Below, piece after piece: positions 34,611 to 47,482 of a stretch of 64,000 nt of DNA. Each line of letters begins with the position of its first letter. The first letter of the stretch is position 1. Under the pieces are notes generated by a model. The model saw only the letters and a program-made list of their open reading frames with translations, had not been told where the DNA came from and made no database searches. The position numbers and the translations under genes were made by a program. This DNA is from Fallopia convolvulus (Eukaryota > Streptophyta > Magnoliopsida > Caryophyllales > Polygonaceae): NCBI GenBank assembly GCA_964016875.1, contig OZ024721.1, positions 4,903,001 through 4,967,000 of the forward strand, read 5' to 3'.

Positions 34611-37232
34611 TGTAATACCCGGGGTTTTAATTTGGAGAAATTATAATTTTCAAGCGTTACAGAGTTCCATTTTTTTTCCCGGGTATTTAAAGTTTGGGCC
34701 AATCTATTCCCTTCCTATGTCATTCTAACATTTTTGGGCCTAATATTAAGATGGGCCGAAGCCCATCAATTGCCACACCTCCTATCCCTAACCTTTGGAG
34801 AGAACTATTCATCTCCTTCAATCCTCGCCGCCGCTCTCCTCTGATTTCTCGGATTCTTCTCATCCCTCTCGCATCACCTTACCTCATCTCCCTCACCCTC
34901 GTACAAAACCCGAGCACCCTCGTTCCTGCCTTTCCGGCATCGCGAGCCTGATCACGAGTGTCCGCCCTCAAGCTTCACCGTCGGGACCTGGATCGCAAGT
35001 ATTTCTGGGGAGGCCAGACGCACAACCATCGTTGTTGAGGAACTGCTCCGCATCCCACCTTGAACGACGTCGACTTCCACCTTCTCTCAGCTGACGTAGG
35101 ACCCGACCTCTAGTTGTGGTAGCCATCAAGCGGAAGGGGCGAGGGGAAGGGTTGTGCTCTGTTCGGAAGTCAAGGTCGTCGTTCCCGTTCGCTGATCGTC
35201 GTCGGCTTCAACGACTGCCACCCTCTTCTCTTCAAGCGACGCTCGACACCTTGAAAACAACATCGACGTTGGCGTCGGAAGATCCGCCCGCTAGACTGTA
35301 AGTGCAAGGCAGCTTTGGGGTTTAATTCAAGTTGTTGATCAATGGTGGTCTGGGTTAGTATATAGGTTTCCGATCGGTTAAGTTTGAACTTGTCAAGACT
35401 GTTGCTACTGTTGTATAGTGTATTGTTCAGTTGAATTACAAGTTGTTGTTGTGTTTGTCTTAAGATATGATCGATTTAGCATGTCGATCAATTCCTTGGA
35501 TTAGTAATGCTGACGTTGGTTCATTGTTGTTTTGTTTGGGGGGTCGAGCTTCTGGTTAGAATGTTGGAAAATTTTGGCATTTAGAATTGGAAGTAACAAT
35601 TACAATTGTTGTCGAACAATCTCAGTCAAACTTGTGGAATTATTGTTGACCTCTTAGTTGACTAATATTAAATGGTCATCGTTAGTGTTGGGTTTTGTGG
35701 CTGCCGAATTGGTAACGTGTGTTGACCAAACTATTGTTGGTTCTACTAGTTTGATTATCAAATGTAATGTTTGGCCATGAAATTGTTTAATAGTTCTTTT
35801 AGTATTGGTTTGATTGAATGTCTTGATAAGATTAGTAGGTTAGAATACTATTGATTAAGTACACCGTACCATTAAAATGTCGTTTTTGAAGGGTGCTAGT
35901 AACTAGTAATCTAGATCGGAATCATCGATTAGGAAGAACTTTTAGCTTTTAGGGTGTTAAGTTGTGTTTCTCTTCTCTTCGAACGTTATAGTTTTCGTTA
36001 TTGATTTGTTAGGATTCGATAACGTTCGTGCGTGACTTGTTCGAGCTTCCTTTCTCCCGTTACGTGTTGTGTCTCGCCTTCGAGGTAAGTCGCTTGCCGA
36101 CTTACTTAGCTTACGACTCGTTATGCGTTAAACGAGTAAATTGAATGTGTAGCCCTTATTTTGGAATGATTCCATATTACGTGCTTATATATATTTGAAA
36201 TCATGGAAACCGCTTTTAAATGTTTTCGTTATGCGTGCACTGGGTTCCACCGGCATGATCATGGAGCACGGGATAAGCTGACGAAGAAGTCGCCCCCGGG
36301 CATGGTCATGCGGCTGGAAGGAACCCCCTTCTAAAAAAAATAAATAGATTGTTTTGGCAAACGCTCTAGTAGAGGTTTAGCCGGGGAAAGAAGGGTGAAT
36401 GGGGGAAAATGGGCACGTGTATAGGACGCGCCCTGACCGTGCGCCATCGATGAGAGGCCGGAGGGTGCCATATATGGAGGATGACGTTGGATTGCTATTA
36501 TATTCGATGGATTTTGTTTGAAATGTCTAAAATGCTTGAGTGATGACCTCAGAGAATGTATGTTGTGATTATGTGTGCTTTGGTAATATATTTTTACTTG
36601 TTGCTAATATCCTTTTGACATTACTTTGGATGATTTCACATTTGACTATATTGGTTTGGCTACTATCATACTTCTATTATGACTGTAATTGTGTGTGTAT
36701 CTTTAAGTGTATGGATATATACAAGTTTAGTTTGCTAAAAATGTTTTGTTACATATTTGATTTACTTGTTTGGCCCATACCGGGACCGTAGGCTAATGTG
36801 ATCAACTTGTGGCGTTTTTAGGTAAGGAATCCGACATGGAAAATGTGCCAAGAGGTTGCATACCGGATGGTGGAGCTCAGTCTTGATGTGTTGAGTCTTA
36901 GAAGATTGACTTTAGTATTTTAGTCTTTTGGTTTTTCTTGGATTGTGAGTGATTCTTGGACTATGAGTCTTTTTGGGAGTACATGTTGAGGGTTTGTACC
37001 TTAGACTAGCCTTGACATCTTGTTGTCATGTTTTACAGATTTTGGACTCTTGCTTGCATGATTTTATGACATAAAATTTTGAACTTCTAGATTGGACGGT
37101 TTATTTGAATTTACTCGCAGTGCTTTTATTGCAAGGTCCAATACAGTCTATTGTTGTCAGCTTGTTCTAGTAGGCCCATTGTGAGGCCTACCACCTTTTG
37201 ACCCTATGTACATGCCAGAAAGGGGTGTTACA
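34611..37232 (+). repeat. 5' LTR of the chromovirus
   Basis: This 2622-bp LTR carries no gene. ORFs such as 34694-34951 occur in both LTRs and simply reflect GC-richer LTR sequence. Confidence 0.93.
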
Positions 37233-37234
37233 GA

Positions 37235-37248
37235 TTGGTATCAGAGCC
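37235..37248 (+). other. Primer binding site of the chromovirus
   Basis: TTGGTATCAGAGCC lies two bases after the LTR end and is complementary to the 3' end of initiator Met tRNA. Confidence 0.85.
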
Positions 37249-37476
37249 AGGTTGGCAACAAGAGCACTAGGTCCTAAAAAAAGAGCTCGTGAGGTCCAAT
37301 TTATAGTTATAAAAACTTTAAAACCTTTTTACTTAGGCATGCTGCATTTTAGGTAGGGAAACACGTCGAGACCGCTACATCATCTGGGAAGAATCTCTGT
37401 AAGCATTTTATTTGTTTAATTACAGTTATTACTTGAAAAATCTAAGTGACTTATTATGTTTAGGTATCACTTAGTA

Positions 37477-40400
37477 ATGGCAAGAGGTAGAGGAAGACCT
37501 AGAGGTAGAGGAAGAGGAGTTACTGTTGAGCCTCGAGGTAGAGGAAGACCTAGAGGTAGAGGAAGAGGAGTTACTGTTGAGCCTCGCATTAATCATTCGG
37601 CTGAGGGAACTGAAGAGAGTCTGGGACCAGTTAGAAATGCTAATCAGGGACTAGGTGATGATCGATCTGATGTTGTGCTGAGTAATGCTAGATTTGGAGG
37701 CCAAGATCCTGTAGGGCCTAGGTCTGGAAATAATGTCAATGCTCAAGAGCCGCCAGTTGCTCCAGCTACAGAAGCACCTCCCACTGGTCCACCTGGACTA
37801 CAAACTTTGGTCCAAGAACAAGTTCTATCGTTCTTGCAAGTTCTTTTTGGGGGTGGTCAAGCACCAAACCCTGCCGCTGCCGCTTCCCATCTGTCTGGTT
37901 CAAGGGTACCAAACCCCCAAGGGTCCGCTGTGAGAGCATCCCATTCTAGGATGTCAGTTCCACCAGCACCTCCAACTAGAGTGCCTGATATTCAGAGACC
38001 GCCCCAACCCGTTCAAGAAGCATCTGAAGAGTCAGTTCGAGTTGAAAGGGGTCGTCAAGACTCTGGACCCGACAAGTGGCTGCGTGAGTTTAGTTACATG
38101 AAACTTCCGTTTTTCAATGGAGCTCATGAGAAAGACGTGGAGTTGTGGTTGAGGCAAGTCACTTCAGCTCTCAACACGATCAAGGCACCAGAGGATCGAA
38201 AGGTGTCGCTAGCTCAGAGCTTGCTTAGAGATAATGCTTTTAATTGGTGGTCTCTACAGATTTTGGACCACGAAGTGAACTTTGAAGAATTTTCTAAGAT
38301 GTTGATAGATGAGTTCTGCCCTGCTGCTGTAAGGGATGCTCGAGCTCAAGAGTTTGCTGATGCAAAGCCCGAGAACATTTCAGTGTCAGAAGCTGCCCTG
38401 AAGTTTCAGAGAGATTTAACTTATGTGGCTGACACTGTGACCACAGAGAAGCAACGCATTCATGCTTTTGCTAAGAGGATGAGACCAGAGATTAGGCAGT
38501 ATGTAGCTGGGTTCGAATGCTCTACCTTAAGAGAGTACCAGAACAAGGCAATGGCTTACGAGATGGCACACCCAGCTTACAAGCGATCTGATGTCACACA
38601 AGGTAGTGGCAAGAGACAAAGGACCGCAATAGGATTCAAAGGTGACGGGAGGCCGAATTCCATGCCTCAAGGGGGTAACACCTCAGGCATGAGGCAAAAT
38701 CAACAAGGCCAATCTCAACGGTCGAGTGGTGCAACGGGTCAGAAGCAGTGTTTCAACTGCGGAGGCTATGATCATCTGAAGAATGCTTGTACTCGACCAT
38801 TGGTAACTTGCTTTACTTGCGGACAGAAGGGTCACCGTGCTGTTTTCTGTCACAACAAAGGAGTTGCTCCATCTCAGGGATCCTCACCTGCTTCTAGGCC
38901 AACTGGAGGAATTCGATCACAATCTACCCCTCAAACTCATGTTACTCCAAGTCAAGGTCGTGGTAGAGGCCGTGGTAGCACATTTGGGGGTCCTGGAGCC
39001 AACCACCCACCTCGTGTGTTCGAGATGAGAAGAACTGAAGATCAAAATGCTCCGACAACTACAGGTACGATTTGGATCCGATCTGAGCCTGTTAAGATTC
39101 TTTTTGATACTGGTGCTACTCATTCTTTTATTGCAACTGCATGCGTAGATAGATTGCATTTGACATGTTCTTTGGGTACTCCTTTTGTTGTGGGTTTGCC
39201 GGATGGTAGTAAGATAAGTGGGGACAAAGAGATCCTTCAATGTCCAATTCGCATTGGGGATAAGGATTGGCTTACAGATTTCATCGTCATGGCCTTGCCA
39301 AATGATGATGTAATTCTAGGTATGGATTGGATGACTAGATACAAAGCTGTTCTAGATATTCATAGTCGTACAATGACAGTAACTGCTAATGATGGAACTC
39401 AGCACGTGTTTTGGGGGCATGACCCTAAGAAGTTTGGGACTATGATTAGTGCTATGAAAGCTGCCAAGTTGTTGAACGAGGGTTGTGTAGGATATTGGTG
39501 CTATGCCCTTCAAGAAACCAAGGATAGTCCGAGACTTGAGGATATTCCTATTGTGCGAGAATTCAAAGATGTTTTTCCTGAGGAGTTGTCGGGGCTTCCG
39601 CCTCACAAAGAGGTAGATTTCAGCATCGAGTTAGAGCCAGGAACAAGACCTGTTTCACGGGCTCCTTATTGTATGGCGCCAGTAGAGATGCAAGAGTTGA
39701 AAAAGCAACTTGAAGAGTTGGCAGAAAAAGGCTTAATTCGTCCGAGTGCATCGCCTTGGGGTGCTCCGGTACTTTTTGTAAGAAAGAAGGATGGATCAAT
39801 AAAGTTGTGCATTGATTACAGAGAACTCAACCAAATAACTATCAAGAACAAGTATCCACTTCCCCGTATCGATGATTTGCTAGACCAGCTGCAAAGAGCA
39901 GTAGTGTTTTCTAAAATTGACTTGAGGTCTGGCTATCATCAATTGAGAATTCGAGATGAAGACATCCCAAAGACGGCATTTCGGACACGATATGGGCACT
40001 ACGAGTTTGTAGTGATGCCGTTCGGTTTGACAAATGCTCCAGCAGTGTTCATGGAGTTGATGAAAAAGATTTTTATTGAATACTTGGATCAGTTTGTGGT
40101 AGTGTTCATTGATGACATCTTGGTTTACTCTCGGAGCCAAGATGAGCATGTTAATCATCTAAGGGTTGTGTTAGGAGTTTTAAGACAACACAGGTTGTTT
40201 GCCAAGCTTTCAAAGTGTGAATTTTGGTTGTCTGAGGTCACATTCCTAGGGCATGTCGTCTCTGCAGATGGAGTGAAAGTTGATCCAATGAAGATTGAAA
40301 CCGTAGCCTCTTGGCAACCTCCCAAGAATGTAAAGGAAGTACGCAGTTTCTTGGGTCTGGCAGGATATTACAGGAGGTTCGTAGAGGGTTTCTCAAAGAT

Positions 40401-42468
40401 AGCTCAACCTTTGACCAACTTACTTCGTAAGACTACCAAGTTTATATGGACAGAGGCCTGTCAGAGAAGCTTTGAAGAGTTGAAAAGAAGGCTAACTTCT
40501 GCGCCCATCTTAGCACTTCCACAAGGCTCAGAAGGGTATGTGGTTTACAGTGATGCGTCGAAACTTGGCTTGGGGTGTGTGTTAATGCAGAAGGATCGGG
40601 TGATTGCTTATGCTTCTAGACAACTTAAGACTCATGAGCTAAATTACCCGACACATGACCTAGAGTTAGCGGTTGTGATCCACGCCTTGCAGATTTGGCG
40701 ACACTATTTATATGGAACAACTTGCCAAATTTTGACAGATCACAAGAGCCTCAAGTACATTTTCACTCAGCGAGAACTCAATATGAGGCAACGCAGATGG
40801 CTGGAATTGATTAAGGATTATGATCTAGAGATCCTTTATCACCCAGGCAAGGCGAATGTTGTCGCTGACGCACTTAGTAGGAAATCATCCCAGGAGCAGA
40901 TGTTGTCTCGCTTGACTGCTCAACCCGCTTTGCAAAGGGATTTGATAAGAAACGGGATTGAGGTATGGATTCAGAGATATCAAGGCTAGTTGTGTTCCTT
41001 GGACTGTCAACCTAGTCTGAGAGAAGAGATCCGTCAAAAGCAAGGGGCTTGCTCTATGATTCAAGACGTATGTAAAAAGGTGCGTCAAGGTGAAGCACCT
41101 GGGTTTGAAATTCGAGAAGATGGGATCCTGAGGTTGAATGGGAGAGTATGCATTCCTCGAGATCAAGAGCTGAGACAGAAAATCCTTCAAGAAGCCCATG
41201 CTACGCTCTATTCAATACATCAAGGAGCAAGTAAGATGTACAAGGATCTCAAGCAACATTACTGGTGGGATGGCCTGAAACCTGATGTGGCCAAGTTTGT
41301 AGCACGATGCCAGATTTGTCAACAAGTTAAGATAGAACACCAGAGACCGGGAGGGATGCTCCAACCCCTCTCCATTCCAGAATGGAAGTGGGAAGACATA
41401 TCCATGGACTTCGTCACAGGTTTGCGCATCAGTCGAGGTCATGATGCCATCTGGGTAGTAGTGGACAGATTGACGAAGACGGCACGTTTCCTTCCGATTA
41501 GGGAGGCGTGGCCGGTTCCTAAACTAGTTGATGTGTTTGTAAGACAGATAGTGAGACTCCATGGAGTACCAAAAACAATTGTATCCGACCGAGATGGTCA
41601 CTTTACATCGAAATTCTGGCATCAGGTGCACCAAGCGTTGGGTACAAGACTGCATTTCACGACGGCTTACCACCCGCAAGCAGATGGACAGTCAGAGAGG
41701 ACGATTCAAACGCTTGAAGATATGCTAAGAGCTTGTGTCCTAGACTGGGGTGGTGGTTGGTCAGAGAATTTAGAGTTGGTGGAATTCGCATACAATAACA
41801 GTTGGCACGCCTCGATTCAGATGGCTCCTTATGAGGCGTTGTATGGTCGGAAGTGTCGAACGCCACTTTGTTGGGATGACCCCTCTGACAGAGTGGGTGA
41901 GATACCTCAAGTGATCCAAGAGACAGTTGATAAAGTTGCTTTGATAAGAGAACGCATGTTAGCCGCTCAGAGTCGTCAGAAGTCCTATGCTGACAAACGA
42001 AGGCGACCCTTAGAATTTGATGTTGGCACACATGTGTGGTTGAGAGTGTCGCCTACTCGAGGGGTACGAAGATTTGGGATTAAAGGGAAGTTGAGTCCTC
42101 GCTACGTCGGACCTTTTGAGATCTTACAAAGGGTCGGAGAGTTGGCCTACCGCTTGGTGCTTCCTCCATCCTTGGAGGGAGTTCATCCCGTGTTTCATGT
42201 GTCTCAGCTAAGGCAATACATTCCCGATCCCAATCACAAGCTTAGTTATGAAGAGTTGAGAATCGAGCCAGATCATACTTTTGTTGAACAACCGATAGCT
42301 ATCTTGGATCGTCGAATGAAGAAACTTCGAAACAAGTAGATTCCTTTAGTCCTAGTGTAATGGTCTAGGCGTGGAGTTGAGGAGGCCACTTGGGAAACCG
42401 AGGCAAGTATACAAGAGAGTTATCCCGAGTTATACTCTAAGTTGATAGAGTCCGTGGGGAATGGTTAG
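37477..42468 (+). pseudogene. Chromovirus gag-pol polyprotein with three stops
   Basis: The frame starts MARGRGRPRGRG with a 17-residue Arg/Gly-rich unit present twice. Gag has VELWLRQVTSALNTI; two zinc knuckles follow, CFNCGGYDHLKNAC and CFTCGQKGHRAVFC. Protease has ILFDTGATHSFI. RT has IDYRELNQITIKNKYPLPRI, FGLTNAPAVF and VFIDDILVYS. RNase H has SDASKLGLGCVLM and ILTDHKSL. Integrase has CQICQQVK, VSDRDGHFTSKFW and QADGQSERTIQ. After HPVFHVSQLRQYIPD a chromodomain-like tail reads VEEATWETEASIQESYPELY. In-frame stops are TAG at 40987-40989, TAG at 42337-42339 and TAA at 42358-42360. Otherwise the frame is continuous for about 1660 codons, so loss of function is recent. Confidence 0.93.
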
Positions 42469-42841
42469 TACTTGAGATTTTCTTGCATCGTATCTAGTAC
42501 CTTAAAATGTTTGATTGATAATTTGCTTGGTAGCATGTTGCTTACTTGTGGATTGCTTGGGTGATCGTTGCTTGTGCTTGATTACTTGGTTGCTTATGTG
42601 GGTTCAATGATTCTTTTACATGTTAGAGTAGATATTATGCTGACTATATGCTCTGGAAGAACTTCGTTCATTTGATATATACTTACTTTCATTGTTGTGG
42701 TCGTTAGGAAATGGTTCGAGGACGAACCTACGTTAACGGGTGGGGATTTGTGAGACTCTAACCAATGTCCCATCATTACTTGTATATTAACTTATCTCTA
42801 CTTGAGTTTCGAGGACGAAACTTTCTCTAAGTGGGGGTATA

Positions 42842-45466
42842 TGTAATACCCGAGGTTTTAATTTGGAGAAATTATAATTTTCAAGCGTTACAGAGTTCCG
42901 TTTTTTTTTCCCGGGTATTTAAAGTTTGGGCCAATCTATTCCCTTCCTATGTCATTCTAACATTTTTGGGCCTAATATTAAGATGGGCCGAAGCCCATCA
43001 ATTGCCACACCTCCTATCCCTAACCTTTGGAGAGAACTATTCATCTCCTTCAATCCTCGCCGCCGCTCTCCTCTGATTTCTCGGATTCTTCTCATCCCTC
43101 TCGCATCACCTTACCTCATCTCCCTCACCCTCGTACAAAACCCGAGCACCCTCGTTCCTGCCTTTCCGGCATCGCGAGCCTGATCACGAGTGTCCGTCCT
43201 CAAGCTTCACCGTCGGGACCTGGATCGCAAGTATTTCTGGGGAGGCCAGACGCACAACCATCGTTGTTGAGGAACTGCTCCGCCTCCCACCTTGAACGAC
43301 GTCGACTTCCACCTTCTCTCAGCCGACGTAGGACCCGACCTCTAGTTGTGGTAGCCATCAAGCGGAAGGGGCGAGGGGAAGGGTTGTGCTCTGTTCGGAA
43401 GTCAAGGTCGTCGTTCCCGTTCGCTGATCGTCGTCGGCTTCAACGACCGCCACCCTCTTCTCTTCAAGCGACGCTCGACACCTTGAAAACAACATCGACG
43501 TTGGCGTCGGAAGATCCGCCCGCTAGACTGTAAGTGCAAGGCAGCTTTGGGGTTTAATTCAAGTTGTTGATCAATGGTGGTCTGGGTTAGTATATAGGTT
43601 TCCGATCGGTTAAGTTTGAACTTGTCAAGACTATTGCTACTGTTGTATAGTGTATTGTTCAGTTGAATTACAAGTTGTTGTTGTGTTTGTCTTAAGATCC
43701 GATCGATTTAGCATGTCGATCAATTCCTTGGATTAGTAATGCTGACGTTGGTTCATTGTTGTTTTGTTTGGGGGGTCGAGCTTCTGGTTAGAATGTTGGA
43801 AAATTTTGGCATTTAGAATTGGAAGTAACGATTACAATTGCTGTCGAACAATCTCAGTCAAACTTGTGGAATTATTGTTGACCTCTTAGTTGACTAATAT
43901 TAAATGGTCATCGTTAGTGTTGGGTTTTGTGGTTGCCGAATTGGTAACGTGTGTTGACCAAACTATTGTTGGTTCTACTAGTTTGATTATCAAATGTAAT
44001 GTTTGGCCATGAAATTGTTTAATAGTTCTTTTAGTATTGGTTTGATTGAATGTCTTGATAAGATTAGTAGGTTAGAATACTATTGATTAAGTACACCGTA
44101 CCATTAAAATGTCGTTTTTGAAGGGTGCTAGTAACTAGTAATCTAGATCGGAATCATCGATTAGGAAGAACTTTTAGCTTTTAGGGCGTTAAGTTGTGTT
44201 TCTCTTCTCTTCGAACGTTATAGTTTTCGTTATTGATTTGTTAGGATTTGATAACGTTTGTGCGTGACTTGTTCGAGCTTCCTTTCTCCCGTTACGTGTT
44301 GTGTCTCGCCTTCGAGGTAAGTCGCTTGCCGACTTACTTAGCTTACGACTCGTTATGCGTTAAACGAGTAAATTGAATGTGTAGCCCTTATTTTGGAATG
44401 ATTCCATATTACGTGCTTATATATATATTTGAAATCATGGAAACCGCTCTTAAATATTTTCGTTATGCGTGCACTGGGTTCCACCGGCATGATCATGGAG
44501 CACGGGATAAGCTGACGAAGAAGTCGCCCCCGGGCATGGTCATGCGGCTGGAAGGAACCCCCTTCTAAAAAAAATAAATAGATTGTTTTGGCAAACGCTC
44601 TAGTAGAGGTTTAGCCGGGGAAAGAAGGGTGAATGGGGGAAAATGGGCACGTGTATAGGACGCGCCCTGACCGTGCGCCATCGATGAGAGGCCGGAGGGT
44701 GCCATATATGGAGGATGACGTTGGATTGCTATTATATTCGATGGATTTTGTTTGAAATGTCTAAAATGCTTGAGTGATGACCTCAGAGAATGTATGTTGT
44801 GATTATGTGTGCTTTGGTAATATATTTTTACTTGTTGTTAATATCCTTTTGACATTACTTTGGATGATTTCACATTTGACTATATTGGTTTGGCTACTAT
44901 CATACTTCTATTATGATTGTAATTGTGTGTGTATCTTTAAGTGTATGGATATATACAAGTTTAGTTTGCTAAAAATGTTTTGTTACATATTTGATTTACT
45001 TGTTTGGCCCATACCGGGACCGTAGGCTAATGTGATCAACTTGTGGCATTTTTAGGTAAGGAATCCGACATGGAAAATGTGCCAAGAGGTTGCATACCGG
45101 ATGGTGGAGCTCAGTCTTGATGTGTTGAGTCTTAGAAGATTGACTTTAGTATTTTAGTCTTTTGGTTTTTCTTGGATTGTGAGTGATTCTTGGACTATGA
45201 GTCTTTTTGGGAGTACATGTTGAGGGTTTGTACCTTAGACTAGCCTTGACATCTTGTTGTCATGTTTTACAGATTTTGGACTCTTGCTTGCATGATTTTA
45301 TGACATAAAATTTTGAACTTCTAGATTGGACGGTTTATTTGAATTTACTCGCAGTGCTTTTGTTGCAAGGTCCAATACAGTCTATTGTTGTCACCTTGTT
45401 CTAGTAGGCCCATTGTGAGGCCTACCACCTTGTGACCCTAGGTACATGCCAGAAAGGGGTGTTACA
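42842..45466 (+). repeat. 3' LTR of the chromovirus
   Basis: This 2625-bp LTR is about 99 percent identical to the 5' LTR by eye. Many differences are C/T or G/A changes. Confidence 0.93.
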
Positions 45467-45703
45467 CCCTCGTCTTAGTTACATTTACCTCTTTTATTTT
45501 CTCGTCCTCCATGTCCTATGACCGTTACTACCCACGTCCCCACAGGTTACACTCCATGTCCGATGTCATGTGTCGATGGCGATTCTCTTCCCTCCAACCG
45601 TATGCTCATTTGGACTTTTGTTGAGCTGAAGCGGGCTTGAGGAATTCGGCTTTTGTGCGATTGTGCCAGAGGAGATATGGGCTTCCGAAATGGTGGGCCC
45701 AAC
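45467..45703 (-). repeat. 5' LTR of the Tat-type element, right half
   Basis: It continues the Tat LTR after the chromovirus (GTCTTAGTTACATTTACCTC onward) and ends GGGCCCAAC. It lacks the last base or two of the left LTR, where another LTR-like end (TGTAACACCCC) abuts. Confidence 0.75.
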
Positions 45704-47482
45704 TGTAACACCCCTATTTTTCAACGATGGGTATTACTGTCAGTGACCTCGGACTTTACCGTCTAAAGTCACCCTAGGCTTTATAAGATATTAAACTTAA
45801 AGAAATGCGAAATTTGAATGGTAATACATGACATTGAAAGGTGCTCAAGCTTGAGACTTTAATATTGTCATTACATCTTAAACTGTTTCAAAACAACATG
45901 ATAGAGTTAAGCAGCGGATTAATGAAACCTTGTTCTTCCAAAGCATAGTGAATCCAAAGTACAAAAGAAATATCTTTGAGAAGACTTGACCTTCCTTCCT
46001 TCAACTTTCTTGATTCTTCGTCTTTAAACCTTCGAGGGACGTTTTCTAGAGTTTGGCATTTGTCGCAAAGGGCGAGAAATATCAAGCAAAACTGGAGGAA
46101 AGAGCGGAGTTAGTCTAAGGAGACTAAGCAAGTGATAATGGAAATTCTCAAGAGTAAATTTGGGTAAGTTAACCAATCATTAAAGAGGTATGCGAAATGT
46201 GTTTGAGATGTATAACCTTTATGTGGAGCTTAAGGACGGAAATGAGTATATCTCGAAGCGAGATAATTCTAAACCGAAAAGAACGAACTACGAGATTGTA
46301 GAACTTTTTAGAGTAGATTATTGCTGAGAATGTTTTAATTACACATAATTTTCTAGGAAAACCTCTCGTGCCCTTATCGGACCGAGAGCCGGGTCGGTCT
46401 TCTAAAATCGGCCCGGTTTTGATGTCTTTTAATGTGCACTAGCACTTATCTTTATTACGTGTAAAAATTTTACATATCATTAATGTGTGGAGGCTATGAT
46501 AGAGCCGAGTCCACCTAAGGGAACGAAGTTCTAACACTTAGTTAGAACATAGCATAAGTTTATTTAATGGATTGAATAAGGCAAACCTTTAGCCTAATTA
46601 TAAATTTTGAATGTCTGCATAGCATAGACATTAATTAGTAATAAACTTTAGTCGTCTTTTCCATTTTATGTGGCATTGCTTAAGACTTTAGACGAAACCT
46701 TTTTCTTTCGACATTGCTTTAAGAATTCAACCAACATTTGTTTTCCGTTTGACATTGCTTTAGACTTTAGACGAAACCTTTCTATTTCGACATTGCTTAA
46801 GACTTTAGTCAACGAAGAAAGAGTAGAGTCATGACTTACATATAATATGATGTTATAAAAGGTGGTTTAAGGACTTATGTCCAACACTTTTTACTATACT
46901 TTTTCCAAGCGATGTTTCTAAACGAGACATTTTAAACAAACAAGGCCGCAATCATCGGTCCTAATTTCATTTCTAGCATTCGAATAATAATAACGATAAA
47001 GAGATGTTGTTATTTCTAGCAATCGATATGTCCTATGTTTATTTATTTAAGCAAGCTAGTTTGTTCTCAACGGAGAGAAGTTTAATGAAATCGAGATATC
47101 AAAAAGGTTACAAGGAGAATATCCACTTGCCTTGGATTTCTTTCGGAAATCTATGCAACTCGGAATTAGGATTTCTTAGAGACGTCACGCTTTGACCTAT
47201 TCGACCGAAATGAATGACGAACGAACATGTATTAAAATCCTTATTTTAATTTAAAGACAACTTTTCTCTTATTTTCCTCTTCTAAGAGAAGGTGAGCTAA
47301 ATTAAATTATTTGGTTAAATAGTTTAGTTAGGAAGAAGGGTAAAATAATAATAACTCTTTTTATTATTATTTTCTAGGTGACACTTATTAAGGATTTTGT
47401 AACTTATAAAAATACTTAGTTTAAGAACATGAATGTAAGGCTTTACTTAGCCTAAGGAAACTCTTTTTAACCCACATACAAT
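45704..47482. mobile_element. LTR-like end and decayed downstream sequence
   Basis: The sequence starts TGTAACACCCCTATTTTTC, the form of a chromoviral LTR terminus. It reads almost equally well as the end of a minus-strand LTR (GGGGTGTTACA), so the orientation is open. No partner LTR, primer site or coding domain was found. A phrase with GACATTGCTT and TTAGACGAAACCTTT repeats three times at about 46670-46810. Confidence 0.35.

Larger units (their letters stand above)
34611..45466 (+). mobile_element. Full-length chromovirus-type Ty3/Gypsy (Tekay/Del-like), 10.9 kb
   Basis: LTRs of 2622 and 2625 bp (34611-37232 and 42842-45466) run from TGTAATACCC to GGGGTGTTACA. By eye I see roughly 25-30 differences, about 1 percent, so it is young. 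The primer site TTGGTATCAGAGCC is at about 37235-37248. The polypurine tract is just before 42842 (AAGTGGGGGTATA). The target duplication is CCCCC and CCCTC, one mismatch; it lies in the Tat LTR, where the uninterrupted copy has CCACT. The long LTRs, Met-tRNA site and a chromodomain-like C-terminus point to the Tekay/Del chromoviruses. Confidence 0.93.
27282..45703 (-). mobile_element. Tat-type Ty3/Gypsy element, minus strand, split by a second Gypsy
   Basis: The left LTR (about 27282-27688) matches the right LTR, which is split into 34400-34610 and 45467-45703 by the chromovirus at 34611-45466. Between the LTRs, reading leftwards, are gag (about 34285-32965), protease, RT, an additional RNase H, integrase (to 30246), and then an opposite-strand ORF (27793-29322). 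An additional RNase H after RT and an antisense ORF between integrase and 3' LTR are features of the plant Tat lineage. Coding regions are broken at many places. The outer boundaries are inferred from LTR similarity; no target duplication was confirmed. Confidence 0.8.

Noticed and set aside
34694..35301. ORFs repeated at 42926-43533
   Set aside because: They lie in the two LTRs of the chromovirus; duplication follows from the LTRs and no domain is recognised.
36540..36791. Hydrophobic 83-residue ORF repeated at 44774-45025
   Set aside because: LTR sequence; AT-rich DNA gives hydrophobic residues.
30246..45703. The possibility that the two Gypsy blocks are one element
   Set aside because: They are on opposite strands, have different LTRs and different lineage features, and the inner one has its own target duplication.
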